This document shows positions 11,290 to 21,770 of a DNA stretch of 64,000 nucleotides, one piece after another. The position numbers and the translations under genes were made by a program. Each line of letters begins with the position of its first letter. Position 1 is the stretch's first letter. The DNA is from Coniferiporia sulphurascens (taxonomy: Eukaryota; Basidiomycota; Agaricomycetes; Hymenochaetales; Hymenochaetaceae). The notes beneath the pieces are model-generated. The model was not told the DNA's origin and ran no database searches. It saw only the letters and a program-made list of their open reading frames with translations. Where the stretch lies: NCBI GenBank assembly GCA_002794785.1, contig NBBA01000012.1, positions 558,001-622,000 on the forward strand. The letters are read 5' to 3'.

Positions 11290-12569
11290 ACATGGCCTGA
11301 TCTCACACTGCTAGTGGCACAACCACCCACCCTGGCCAGCACAGACAACTGCCCACATTCTGAGTGGGTGTTCCACCTTCCAGCCATGGATTCACCATGT
11401 CTGGCCTCCTTGTGTCCCCCTGCCTGTCCACCACTCCGAGTGGGCAGACAAGCACTGCCTCCCCATTCTGCACTGTTGGCTTTGGCTGATGGGGCACCTC
11501 AACCATATTTCCAACCATACCACAGGGTCCATCCACCTGGCATTTGCTGCCATGGACCTGGACAGCCACCCAACAGATGAAGGACTTGACCTAGACCTCC
11601 TTAGGGGATACATGCATCGATACCTCGGCCCACGAACTCAGGACATGGACCCAGCCCTTTTGGGGCTCTCAGGTGTGCTTCCTCCACTTTCCTCTGACTT
11701 GTGATTGCCTTTCGGTTTCCTCATTGATTTCCCAAATGGCATCTGCACCTCCCCCTCCTCAATTCCAATTTACTCCTTTACTTGCATTCACTTGCTTTGG
11801 CATGGGTGTAGAGATATGTATTCCTACCTCTTTCTTCATATTTATCAATAGGGCACATAAGTGTTAAGCTCAACGGTTACGCGATGATCGACGTCGGGGC
11901 TTCCTGATCGTCGGGACTAATGGTACGGCAACGGGGCTTCCTAGATGTCGTAAGTCGAGGGATGATCGTCGATGGGGCTTCCTGATCGGCGATGTGGACG
12001 CGAGAGGCTTCTATAGCAAGTTGGGTTATGACGAAGCAACTATTGGCCAATAGGCACACAGTAGACTGGTGGTAGCAGATAATGGGCTTGTATGAACAAA
12101 GAGCACAAGCTTAGGGCTTGTGCTACTGAAGTTACATGCTTATATACTACTCTATGTGTTTGCTACTGTAGGGTCATGTATTAGTATGTTTGTATGACCA
12201 TGGTCGGTCAGGTAACCCCAAGGAGTGCCTTGGTAATACAGTTGAAAGTATCAGTAAGCAAAGCACGTCATGATGGTGCAAGTAAGGCGTCATCATGGTG
12301 TCTTATGGCGCAAGGCGAATAAGGATGAGTAAGGCAGAGAAATGGGGAGTTGTGCTGACTGATGATGATGAATAGGAAATGAGTCAGCGCAATAAGGAAA
12401 GGAAATTGTAACAATAAGTACACTAGGCCTCCTTTGGGAGGCACATGCCCCACCCAGTTTCATGCAATGTGCGATGATGGGTGCCTCTGTAGTTATGTAG
12501 TTTACAGGTGGCCCCTTCAGGGCTGCAGGTGTATTATGTAATTCTGTAGGAATAATTTAAAAAAAAAAA
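11290..12569 (+). mobile_element. LINE copy O: RNase H C-terminus and 3' UTR
   Basis: Begins mid-ORF2 at the ATGGCCTGATCTC block, fused directly to the truncated 3' UTR of LINE B. The coding part (frame open at about 11489-11704) reads MGHLNHISNHTTGSIHLAF and ends LGLSGVLPPLSSDL. The 3' UTR is of subfamily I type, is interrupted by solo LTR S4, and ends in GGAATAATTT plus A-run at 12549-12569. The coding sequence is intermediate between subfamilies I and II. Confidence 0.87.
11862..12413 (-). mobile_element. Solo LTR S4 (family S), TSD ataag
   Basis: A 552-bp solo LTR with ATAAG at 11857-11861 and 12414-12418, inserted in the 3' UTR of LINE O just before the GGCCTCC block. One pair in its 11-bp inverted repeat is mismatched (TTGTGC with GCGCAA). 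Confidence 0.95.
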
Positions 12570-12615
12570 TCAGCCTCTGCTGCCACTGCTCAGGCACTCT
12601 GGTTGCCACCCACCC

Positions 12616-13178
12616 TGTTACAATTTTCCTTTACTTTCCCTTATTGTGCTGACTCACTTCCTCTTTGTCATCACTAGTCAGCACAACTCCCCCATTCCTC
12701 TCCCTTACTCATCCCTATTTCACCTTACACCATAAGATGCCATGATGACACCATATCGCACCATCATGACGTGCTTTGCTTACTGATCGCCCTACCTGTA
12801 TTACCAAGACATTCCTTGGGTTTCCATGACCTTCCATAGCCATGTAAACTACCCTACACAGGCCGCTACAGTAGCAAACACATAGAGTAGCATATAAGCA
12901 TGTAACGTAGATCGCACAAGCCCTAAGCTTGTGCTCTTTGTTCATACAAGCCCATTATATGCACCTCAGTGCCCTCTGTGTGCTCTACCTCATCATCTGG
13001 CACTTTGTCATAACCCGACTCCTCTAAGAAGACTACTGCATCCACATCGTCGATCAGGAAGCCCTGCCGACTGATCACCTTCGACTTACAGCATCTAGGA
13101 AGCCCCATTGCTGTAACCACCAATCCTGACGATCAGGAAGCCCTGACATCGATCACCGTGTAACCGTTGAGCTTAACA
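12616..13178 (+). mobile_element. Solo LTR S5 (family S), no matching TSD
   Basis: A 563-bp LTR with intact TGTTA/TAACA ends, flanked by CACCC (12611-12615) on the left and CAACT (13179-13183) on the right, which do not match. The left flank (12570-12615) is an unplaced 46-bp scrap and the right flank is minus-strand LINE endonuclease. The LTR was probably the site of an ectopic exchange or deletion. Inverted repeat arms are covaried (TTGTGCTGACT, AGTCAGCACAA). Confidence 0.9.
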
Positions 13179-13274
13179 CAACTTGCATGTCGGGGTCCAC
13201 CAGGGGACCTCGGATTTTGACAGCTTGGCGAGTTGGGTGAAGGGTGCAAGGGCGGCAATCATAGAGTCGACCAC
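13179..13274 (-). mobile_element. LINE scrap P: endonuclease C-terminus
   Basis: A 96-bp minus-strand piece encoding the region around DSMIAALAPFT and EVPWWTP, closest to LINE H (subfamily III). It is bounded by solo LTR S5 and by the T-rich 3' end of LINE C, so it is probably part of the target into which C inserted. Confidence 0.8.
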
Positions 13275-13639
13275 TTTTTTTATTTTATTTTATTTTATTT
13301 TATTTTAATTATTATTCCTGCAGTATTACATAATTACAAGCTGCCCCCCAAAGGGGGGGCCCTAACTACATAATAATGGAGGCACCCATCATTGCGCATC
13401 GCACAAAACTGGGCGGGGGCTCTGCTCCCCGAAGGGTGCCAAAGTGTGGAGAGCCCCTATTGAGTAAGAGAAAAGCGGGAAGGAGGGATACATATCACTA
13501 CAAACAAACCAAGCAGGTGAGGGCAGGTTAAAGTAGGAAGCTTAGAACTGGAAAGGGAGGGTGAGAGCACTGGCCAGGACGTATCCATAGGAATCCAAAA
13601 GACGGGCGCTAATCAAGAGGGAAGGGAGGGAGCATACCT

Positions 13640-15454
13640 GATAGCTCCAAAAGGGCTGGGTCTGAGTCCTGGGTTCAGGGTCCAAGCATACAACACATGT
13701 AATCCCATAGGAGATCCAGGTCCATATCCTCGTCGGTTGGGTGTCCATCTAGGTCCATCGCAGTGAAAGAGAGCCGGATGGCACCCGCAGTGCGGTCAGA
13801 AAGGCGGTTTAGGTGCCCTGTCAGCTTAAGCCATTGGTGCAAAACTGGGAGGTGGTTTTCGTCAGCCCACTCTGAGTGGTGGACTGGGAGAGGGTCTCAA
13901 GGTGGCCATACACATCATATCCACAGGTGGAAAGTGCTGCAGCCACCGAGGATGTGGGTGGTCAACTGTGCAGGCCATGGGGGGTGGTTGTGCCACCTGC
14001 AATGTGAAATCAGGCCATGCCGGCATCAGTAGGCTGAGTCGAAGCTCAGCCAGTAGCCCCCATAGGGACCGGTGTGGCAGAGGACTTGTGCCACTGCAGA
14101 AAGCTCATTGCATGGGTAGTTGACCGAATGCATGAGTAGCTTTTGAGGTCGGCAGGATGGGGCACTGTGTACTGCCAGATATTTATCGGTGGTAGAGGCG
14201 AGAGGGCGGGCAAGCGAGAGGGTCCACCTGTCCATTAGGGTGCAGATGGCGACTTCCTTTAGTGCAGAGGTAGACAGCTTTAGGTCAGATGGGGGGAGCT
14301 CTGTCGCCAGCTTCGCTTCCGTGTCAGCCCATTCATTACCAGGGATGTCCGAGTGACCGGGACACCATACGAAATGCACAGTGAGCTGGGGATATGAGTC
14401 CAGCAAGGTCTCCACACCGGCTTTCCAGATGTGAAGGAGGTGGGTGCTGGGGGTGGCCGCCCAAGTGCGGAAAAGGTGGAGGGCAGTCAGCAAATCGGAC
14501 AGAAAGAAGATGTCTGATGCGACACATAGTTGCACCGGGAGGCAGTGTGCAACCCAGCCGGGTGCTGTGGCAAGGGAGAATTCCTCGGTGTCCGTGGCTG
14601 TTGCACAGGTGGGGGATTCCAGTTGCCGTGACCGGAGTCGGGTATGGCCTAGCATTGCGCAGATGGCCGAGCCTGACTTGTTGTCAATGCAGGAGCCATC
14701 CATGAATACCTGAACGTGAGGGGTGTACCCGAGTTGGCGTGCAGCCTTTACGAATGACTTTCGTGTGTCGGCGCTAACCGGGGTGTTGGGGGTGGTGAAA
14801 CGGACACGGCCCTGAGTAAAGGCCAATGGATCCGTCCAAGGGGGATGCGTGTATGCAGGGACTTGCTGAACCTGGGGGGCTCGGACCTGCAAAGAAAGGG
14901 AAAAAGGTCTATTAGCTACATTTCTGAACAATTTCCGACCAATAGAGTGGGGTGTGTGCCAAAGGTGCAGGGAATGGGTAGTCTTTATATATTCAAAATA
15001 GAAAGAGAGAGGGGGAACTGAGCAAAGGAAATTTGTTGAATGGGGGGAGGCGCCTTTGAAGATGCCCAGGATCCAGCGGCAGGCCGTATTTTGTACCGCC
15101 TGCAGACGGTTTACCAGAGTTTTTTGGCGGTGGCCGTGGTACCATACTGGTGCTCCCCATGAAAGGATGGAGTGAACGCAGGAGGTATAGAGGAGGAGGA
15201 GGAGGAGGGCCAAGATACCGCATTGGGTGTTCCCCAGGATGCAGAGGGTGGCAAGGGTGGAGAGCCCTTTAGAGTGCATGCATTCTACATGGGACTTGAA
15301 GGAGAGGCCCAGGTCCCACCAAATCCCCAACCACTGGAGTGGGATTGAGGGGCAGATCAGGGTGTTGGGGTCGACCTGAACCCTGGTGGTGTCCCAGCCG
15401 TCATAGCTGGTGCATCGCCGAGGGGGTGGAAATAGAGGCACTCTGTCTTGGCAG
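13640..15454 (-). pseudogene. LINE C ORF2, RT C-terminus and RNase H
   Basis: A long open frame (15441 to 14026) covers the end of RT (LGIWWDLGLSFKSHVE), the linker and RNase H. RNase H shows MDGSCIDNKSGSAIC, where FTDGS has become FMDGS but the Asp is kept. It also has EEFSLATAPGW, LSDLLTALHLF and CPGHSDIPGNEWAD. The frame ends at TGA where sisters have Arg (DSAYRRRHGL); the C-terminal block then continues to about 13640. The 3' UTR and T-rich tail (13275-13640) follow. It is among the better preserved RNase H copies here. Confidence 0.9.
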
Positions 15455-15717
15455 TGTTAGTAAATTGATGAAAATCGTGATCGCCAGATCAACAGATTAG
15501 CAAGATCGACATGGCAAGACCCGTAACTCTAATCGATACCAGGAACCTATGCCAATGCTGTAAAGATGCAGATCAAGTAGCATGGAAAGCGTTTAACATT
15601 GCATGTGCAACAGTAGGACAGAATGCAGGATATGACAACTGTCAAATTACATTTGATCATACTACAAGGGAACAACAAGTGGCAGAAAGGTTAGAAGTAA
15701 TAATTGAATATAGAGCG
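15455..15717 (+). mobile_element. Element X1, left part (TGTTAG end)
   Basis: First 263 bp of a copy of element X, starting TGTTAGTAAATTGATG and including the ATG and first ~69 codons of the X ORF (ATG at 15511). It stops at a solo LTR. The rest of the same copy lies inverted at 20170-21250. Target duplication GGCAG at 15450-15454. Confidence 0.88.
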
Positions 15718-16277
15718 TGTTACAATTTTCCTTTACTTTCCCTTATTGCGCTGACTCACTTCCTCTTCGTCATCATCAGTCAGCGCAACTCCCCCATTTC
15801 TCTGCCTTACTCATCCTTATTTTGCCTTGCACCATAAGACACCATGATGACGCCATATCGCATCACCATGATGTGCTTTGCTTACTGATAGCCCTACTTG
15901 TATTACCAAGGCATTCCTTGGGTTTCCATGACCTTCCATAGTCTGGTAAACTACCCTACACAGGCTGCTACAGTAGTAAACACATAGAGTAGCATATAAG
16001 CATGTAACTTCAGTAGCACAAGCCCTAAGCTTGTGCTCTTTGTTCATACAAGCCCATTATCTGCTACCACCAGTCTACTGTGTGCCTGTTGGCCACTAGT
16101 CACTTTGTCGTAACCCGACTCCGCTAAGAAGCCTACTGCATCCACATTGTCGATCAGGAAGCCCTGCTGACGATCACCTTCGACTTACGACATCTAGGAA
16201 GCCCCGTTGTCATCACCATCAGCCTCGACAATCAGGAAGCCCCGATGTTGATCATTGCATAACCGTTGAGCTTAACA
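15718..16277 (+). mobile_element. Solo LTR S6 (family S), recombinant, left inversion breakpoint
   Basis: 560 bp. Left flank is element X (GAGCG), right flank is inverted chromovirus (TTCCT). A clear family member for reading features: inverted repeat TTGCGCTGACT (15746-15756) with AGTCAGCGCAA (15778-15788), TATAAG at 15995-16000, and hairpin arms AGCACAAGC (16015-16023) and GCTTGTGCT (16029-16037). Confidence 0.93.
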
Positions 16278-17160
16278 TTCCTCTTCCTCCATTTCTTCCT
16301 CCACCACTGACACCTGTTCCTCCCTTGGGAGCACTTCCATCTGATGATTCGCATGTCAAGGTTTCCGTTGTGGCCAGACTTCTCATACCACAGGGACCGG
16401 TTCAGGGCATTCAGGTGGGCATCGATTGAATTCAATTAGGCCTTTCTGCCAATCGACTTCTGGATTATGATAGTGTAGCCAGTCTACACCAATAATCACA
16501 TTGTCATTTCCAATATTTGCCACTGCCATCTGAACCACCTCTTCATGTTCTCCAATAGTCATTCACAGCTCAGCCTCATGTGTGATATGACCAATCGAGT
16601 TTGATGAGTTATCCACATTATGCAATGGAATGGGATTAGGTAATGGGATTGTGGTGACCCCTTCCCTTTCTACAAATGATTTATTGAGAAAAATGGTTGA
16701 CACTCCACTATCCAACATGGCCTGGGTCGCTCTTGATCGGTTTCTGCCTGATAATCTATTAAATAAATATAATGAACGATATAAATATAGTACATGGTCA
16801 TATGAACAACCACCTTACTAAGTTAACAATAACGCAACGATAACGCCATACGATATAGGAGCTAGATAGTTATAGTAGTACTAGCCCACGGAACATGTAT
16901 ATAAGGGGAGCTGGTCTTGCTCTAGAAATACATCGATTTACACTGATAACCCACCTTTGCCTCAACCTCACCACTGCACCTCACCGTCTACCACAACGTG
17001 CATAGATTTTAAGATAATCGAATGGGTAGTCTTACTATATGTCATAACCCTGGTTCAATCATTGAAATTGTGTAACTTTCTGGGATTTCAAGTTTGTTAT
17101 TATACAAGACAGAAAACCGATTCTGGGTCATCAATGCCATGATGGTGCATTGCACCCGAG
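16278..17160 (-). pseudogene. Chromovirus protease region
   Basis: Follows gag. The aspartic protease active site reads AMLDSGVSTIFLNK (about 16683-16725 on the minus strand; usual retropepsin D-S/T-G). A downstream block reads VIIGVDWLHYHNPEVDW, matching the flap-distal motif of gypsy proteases. The region is split by element Z1 between 16756 and 17013 and has stops (for example TGA near 16563 and two near 17100). The sequence just before 16278 is Glu-rich and continues in the EEED that opens the pol half at 21771. Confidence 0.85.
16756..17013 (+). mobile_element. Element Z1, 258 bp, TSD ataat
   Basis: A short AT-rich insertion in the chromovirus protease, beginning CTATTAAATAAATA and ending TAGATTTTAAG, with ATAAT at 16751-16755 and 17014-17018. 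It contains a TATA-like ATGTATATAAGGGG near 16897. A second copy, in reverse orientation, is at 40946-41197. Its ends are not TG/CA and terminal inverted repeats are very short and imperfect (CTATTAAAT with CTTAAAATC). It may be a MITE, a small solo LTR or an unclassified non-autonomous element. Confidence 0.8.
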
Positions 17161-18459
17161 CTAAAAACCCTTCTTCACCTGATCCCCCATCATCTTCTTC
17201 AACATCATCATCGAATCTGCCATCCGCACCATGCTCTCTTCAATCGAAGATGTTTGGCTTGCTGAATCCGAAGGAGCAATGGTGGACATGGTCGAGTGAC
17301 TGCAACCTGCAGGGCCTGGAGTCTCCATGCTCGAATCGGTTGCTGGGGCTGCCGTTTCTGCCGTATTTGCCATCGCTGTTCTTGGTATGAACCTTGAAGC
17401 TGCCTGACACTTTGGACAGTTCATTACCATGTGACCCTTCTCACTGCATATGAAGCAAAGTCCCAGTCGCCAACGACACTCGCATTCCTCTGCCGAGAGA
17501 TGATCTACTTCCATGGCATTTGGGTCCCGATGCCCCTGACTTGTGCTCGGAGCCTGCGGTGGTCGATTGGGCATGGTTCCAGGGGTCATTGTGCTATTGG
17601 GCTGATGCTGAGTCAATGGGCTATTGAGACGGGCTTTGGGGCGGGTGTAAATCTTAATGTCCTGTTCAATATTTGATGCAGTAGTGACCCATTTTTCGAA
17701 GGTGTCCGGCTTCTCTTTGCCCACCATCGCCATGCGGATGCTGGACTTCAATCCATTCATAAACAGATCACAGATCGCCACTTCACCAAACCCAGTCTTC
17801 CCTTTCAGTTTCCTGAACTCTGCCACATATGCATCCACAGTTGAGAAATGCTTGAGTTCCTTGAGGTGTCGCTGCACATCCCCCTTCTCATCGATGGGGC
17901 CAAACACTTCCTTCAATGAATTTACCAATACGGCAAAGTCTAGCATTTGCGGAGCTGGGTTTCCAGTGTGCCTGCTATCAATCCATTCCTGGACATAACC
18001 AAAAGCCCCTTCACGAATGCGTCCCACCATATACTGGCATTTGAGTTCGTCGGTCAGGTACATACATGTATGGGCATCCAGGTAGAGCTGTAGCTGTGAC
18101 AGAAAGGCATTGAACTTTGTGCAATCTCCAGTGAATACGTCAGGTTCTGCAATCTTCGGTTCCTTTGCCGTCCCAGTAGCCTGTGCCACTGTCACATTTA
18201 TGAGGGCCGTGGCTTGGGTTGTGATGTTCCCTTCCACTACCCCTAATCATCGGGAAAGGTCTGCAATCGTGTTTTCTGCTCGGCCAAGTCGTTCCACTAA
18301 CCCGTCAATGCGTGTCGCCAATTGATTGGTTGCCAGATCGAAAACTGCCTGTAGATCGTGCTCGATTTCCTGTCTGAGTGCCGCCATTGCCTGTTGTTGT
18401 TCCTGGGCGATCTGATCATGAAGATGATTCGCCCATGCTGGTGGTTGTTGATCTGCCAT
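17161..18459 (-). pseudogene. Chromovirus gag, capsid and nucleocapsid
   Basis: Gag builds the virus-like particle and packages RNA. The frame starts at ATG 18459 with a Gln/Ala-rich, probably coiled segment (MADQQPPAWANHLHDQ). It is interrupted once by TGA at 18244-18246, where CGA is likely ancestral, and continues to TAG at 17161. The central part (about 18130-17680) is a retrotransposon capsid domain with FNAFLSQLQLYLDAH and HLKELKHFSTVDAYVAEF. A CCHC zinc knuckle CFICSEKGHMVMNC follows at about 17400-17460. Total about 430 codons, normal for gypsy gag. One nonsense change separates it from an open frame. Confidence 0.92.
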
Positions 18460-18670
18460 GATCAGAAACTGTCAGGTATGCGAAGCCGAACATCTACAAC
18501 TGTGTAATCGGCTGATCGTATGTTGATGGACAGGATTCGGATAAGAGATTGGTGGTGGGAGGCAAAGAGTACCAGGTCCACCAAGTCGTTTGTGTCAAGA
18601 GCAATCACCACTCGTATAAACGCCAGATTGAGAAAATGAAAGAGTCAATACACGCAGGTGGTGAGCGTCT

Positions 18671-18683
18671 ACTTTTGACCTAA
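18671..18683 (-). promoter_or_regulatory. Primer-binding site of the self-priming type
   Basis: Reading from the end of the 5' LTR on the minus strand, two T are followed by AGGTCAAAAGT (18681 to 18671). I do not recognise a tRNA 3' end in it. It is the exact 11-nt complement of ACTTTTGACCT in the LTR (25889-25899), which begins 36 nt downstream of the first base of TATAAA and so should be at or near the RNA 5' end. In Tf1 of fission yeast the first 11 nt of the RNA prime reverse transcription by pairing with such a site. Confidence 0.75.
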
Positions 18684-19104
18684 TGTCACGACTTGCAGTG
18701 CAAATGATGAGATCAAGTAATCAATATAGGCTCAAGACCTGCAAAACTTCGAACCACTGATAGAGCGCTTGCAACTGCAAGGAATCCACAAGTCAATATT
18801 CAGTAAACTAATTGCTATTTACTACACTCGCCTGCAAGGAATCCACAAGAGGTCAAAAGTGGGAAACCTTGCTACAGTGAAAAGGTCGGGTTTATAAGCT
18901 CCCAGCCCCCCGTGGGAACTGAGGCAGTGCTACTGTATAGTATCAGTCAGCGCACTGTGTCATGTGACTATATACCAACTACCATGTGACTGCTGATCAT
19001 GTGCACGTATGTCAGGAATCCTAATGCAGTAAGTTGATGAATAATGACAGGAAAAATAAGTAAAAATATGGAAAATGATCGGAAAAATGAGGGGATTCCT
19101 GACA
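18684..19104 (-). mobile_element. Chromovirus 5' LTR (inverted)
   Basis: 421 bp, reverse complement starts TGTCAGGAATCCCC at 19104 and ends GTCGTGACA at 18684. Flank GACCA (19105-19109) matches TGGTC next to the 3' LTR. It differs from the 3' LTR by a few transitions near the right end and one G in a G-run. Contains TATAAA and the 11-nt self-primer sequence. Confidence 0.93.
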
Positions 19105-20169
19105 GACCAGGAATCAGAAGCGGATGCCTCCAACATCTGGAACTGGGCCAAGCATGGCCTCAGCAACCGACCTACCCCTATCCCCTCACTCAAACAGTGA
19201 GACGGCTCCTTCACCCAGATGGACAACGAGAAAGGTGAGCTTTTCCGCAAAACTTTCTTCATGCCCCCCCCACCCCAGGCAGCGGCCACCACCCCACCGC
19301 CACCACCCCAACCAGCTGCCCCGCCCATCCTCCTCATGGAGCTTACAGGGGCACTGTTGGATACCTCCAACTTGTCGGCTCTGGGCCTCTCGGGGATAGG
19401 TTACCGCCTCCTTAAATGGGTGGTAGACACTTACCCCAATGAGATTCTCTCACTTTTCAATGACTGCCTCTGCTTAGGGCACCACCTGGAGTGTTGGTGG
19501 GCAGCAAAAGTAGTGATGCTCAGGAAGCCTAACAAGAAGGACCCTTTCTCACTGTGTTCATACCAGCCCATCACCCTCGAGGAGACCTTAGGGAAACTCC
19601 TCGAAAAGATAATTGCTAACCAGCTCCAATTCCTTGCTAACACGTGGGATTGGCTGCCACCTAACCAATACAGGGGGCGCCAAGGCCATTCGGTCTATGA
19701 TGCTGCCCAACACCTTCTACAGATTGCAGAACGGGCCCACTCGGAAGGCCTTGTCTGCTCGATCCTAGCAGTCGACATACAGGGCTTCTTTGACTTGGTT
19801 CACCCCCAACTCCTACACCGGCAATTGCTGGACCTCGGTTGCACGCCCAATATGGCCAACTGGTGTCTGTCCTTCATGATGGACCAGCAGGTTGCCATTG
19901 CATTCGATGGCACCACCCTCCCTACTGCCCCCAAACCCAACTTCGGCACCCCCCAAGGATCGCCAGTCTCCCCTATCCTATCAACAATATTCACAGGCAT
20001 GGTCCTCTGGCGCTTCCACCAAGCCGGCACCACTGCCATAGCATATGTCGATGACCACTTACTAATCTGTGTAGGTCCATCAGTGGCATCCAACTGCCAC
20101 ACCCTCACCCGTGCCTACCAACAACTCGACACCCTCTTCGGCACCATCGGTCTCAACATCGAAGCTGCC
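19105..20169 (+). pseudogene. LINE C ORF2, RT fingers and palm (inverted piece)
   Basis: The middle of LINE C, now on the plus strand. It begins in the linker (ASNIWNWAKHGLSNRP) and has a CGA-to-TGA stop near 19198. It is then open from 19219 to the element X junction. RT blocks: LSGIGYRLLKWVVD, VVMLRKPNKKDPF, PITLEETLGKLLEK, AVDIQGFFDLVH, FGTPQGSPVSPILS and AYVDDHLLICVG (catalytic DD retained, about 20050). It ends GLNIEAA and continues, across element X, in the piece at 15454. Confidence 0.92.
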
Positions 20170-21250
20170 TGTTAGATTCACTCCCTGATTAAGGGTTAGA
20201 AACAAGTGATAACAGATTCACACAATGTTAATAGTTAGTTTAGGGCAGGCTTGATACCCTTCACTCACTAGAGTGTTAGAGCTGATGATGGTGGTAAGAG
20301 ACAAGAGATGAATTAAACTGCTTTTTACCACAATTTTACATTGGGCTTTTATACCCTACATGTTGTATGCTATTTACTATGTTCTGGTAGATACTACAAC
20401 ATACTACTCTCGCTTTATAAGTCATAGGAATATTTTGGTACAGTCCTGTACATGCTATTTACTTATTCTTAGCTTCCTATGAGTCAGTCATATATTCTGG
20501 TACATTCTACAGCCTACCGTGCTATCTTTATCTTATGCTAGAACCTCCCCTGAGTTTCCATCGAGTCATACAGTGTAATACCTGAGTTAACCATTCTCGG
20601 ATACTACTATACCTATGATGCTTCTCATTATTTCCTAATCGGTTCTGCTTTGCGATGCACTATACTTGGTTCCCATCAATTGCGTCTTCAATTGATCGCC
20701 ATGCTTCCATCGGCTATTCTTAACCGAATGCTTAGATATACTTGTGTGGCTCAGCGATTGTGCTAGCCTTCTTAATCTTATCTTGTTGTGGTTTGTTCCA
20801 TAGACTAATCTTGAGTCATTTCCATTGATACGTTGAAAGGTGTTCATTCTGGTGTCCTATCATCTACTGGCATAAAGAGCTCCTCAGGCCCTATAGCGTT
20901 TATATTCGTTATCCTACTATACCCAGGTGTGACTCTATATGACAGTTCATCGTTGAACCATTGTATTATAATCTCTTTATCTATTGGTACTAACTCCTGT
21001 CTTTGGTTTGGTTCCTTTTGATCTACTGTTGTGTGTCCTTTGGCTATGAAGTTGGCCTTGTATGTGAATAGTTGTTCTCGTAATTGTTTATTGATAGTAT
21101 GAACTATTTGGTGTGCTGCTTCTGCATAATCGGTTGATGTAATAACCGCCCTTTGATAACATAATTCATTATGTGGCTGATTATAAATCTTGGTTCTTGT
21201 GTAAGCACTGATTACATATCTATTCAATTGATATGAGAACATAGTCACTC
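20170..21250 (-). mobile_element. Element X1, right part (inverted)
   Basis: 1,081 bp that complete the X copy begun at 15455. On the minus strand it runs from the middle of the X ORF (TMFSYQLNRYVISAY at about 21245) to the CTAACA end at 20170. A TATAAAAGCCC promoter-like site lies near 20350 (reverse strand), uninterrupted here, whereas copy X2 has element Z at that point. X1 without the LTR is about 1,340 bp. Confidence 0.88.
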
Positions 21251-21770
21251 TGTTAAGCTCAACAGTTATGCGATGATCAATGTCGGGGCTTCCTGATCGT
21301 CAAGGCTGATGGTGATGACAACAGGGCTTCCTGATCGACAATGTGGATGCAGTAGGCTTCTTAGCAGAGTCGGGTTATGACAAAGTGACTAGTGGCCAAC
21401 AGGCACACAGTAGACTGGTGGTAGCAGATAATGGGCTTGTATGAACAAAGAGCACAAGCTTAGGGCTTGTGCTACTGAAGTTACATGCTTATATGCTACT
21501 CTATGTGTTTACTACTGTAGCAGCCTGTGTAGGGTAGTTTACCAGACTATGGAAGGTCATGGAAACCCAAGGAATGCCTTGGTAATACAAGTAGGGCTAT
21601 CAGTAAGCAAAGCACATCATGGTGATGCGATATGGCGTCATCATGGTGTCTTATGGTGCAAGGCAAAATAAGGATGAGTAAGGCAGAGAAATGGGGGAGT
21701 TGCGCTGACTGATGATGACGAAGAGGAAGTGAGTCAGCGCAATAAGGGAAAGTAAAGGAAAATTGTAACA
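21251..21770 (-). mobile_element. Solo LTR S7 (family S), recombinant, right inversion breakpoint
   Basis: 520 bp, about 40 bp shorter than its relatives because one of the AGGAAGCCCC-type repeats near the 3' end is missing. Flanks CACTC (element X) and AGGAA (chromovirus). Inverted repeat arms are unmutated. Confidence 0.93.

Noticed and set aside
15817..16047. Recurrent ~76-codon frame starting MNKEHKLRACATEVTCLYATLCV, seen in many places
   Set aside because: It is an open frame inside the family S solo LTR and recurs only because the LTR does. It spans the TATA-like site and inverted repeats, and it varies in length and end among copies.
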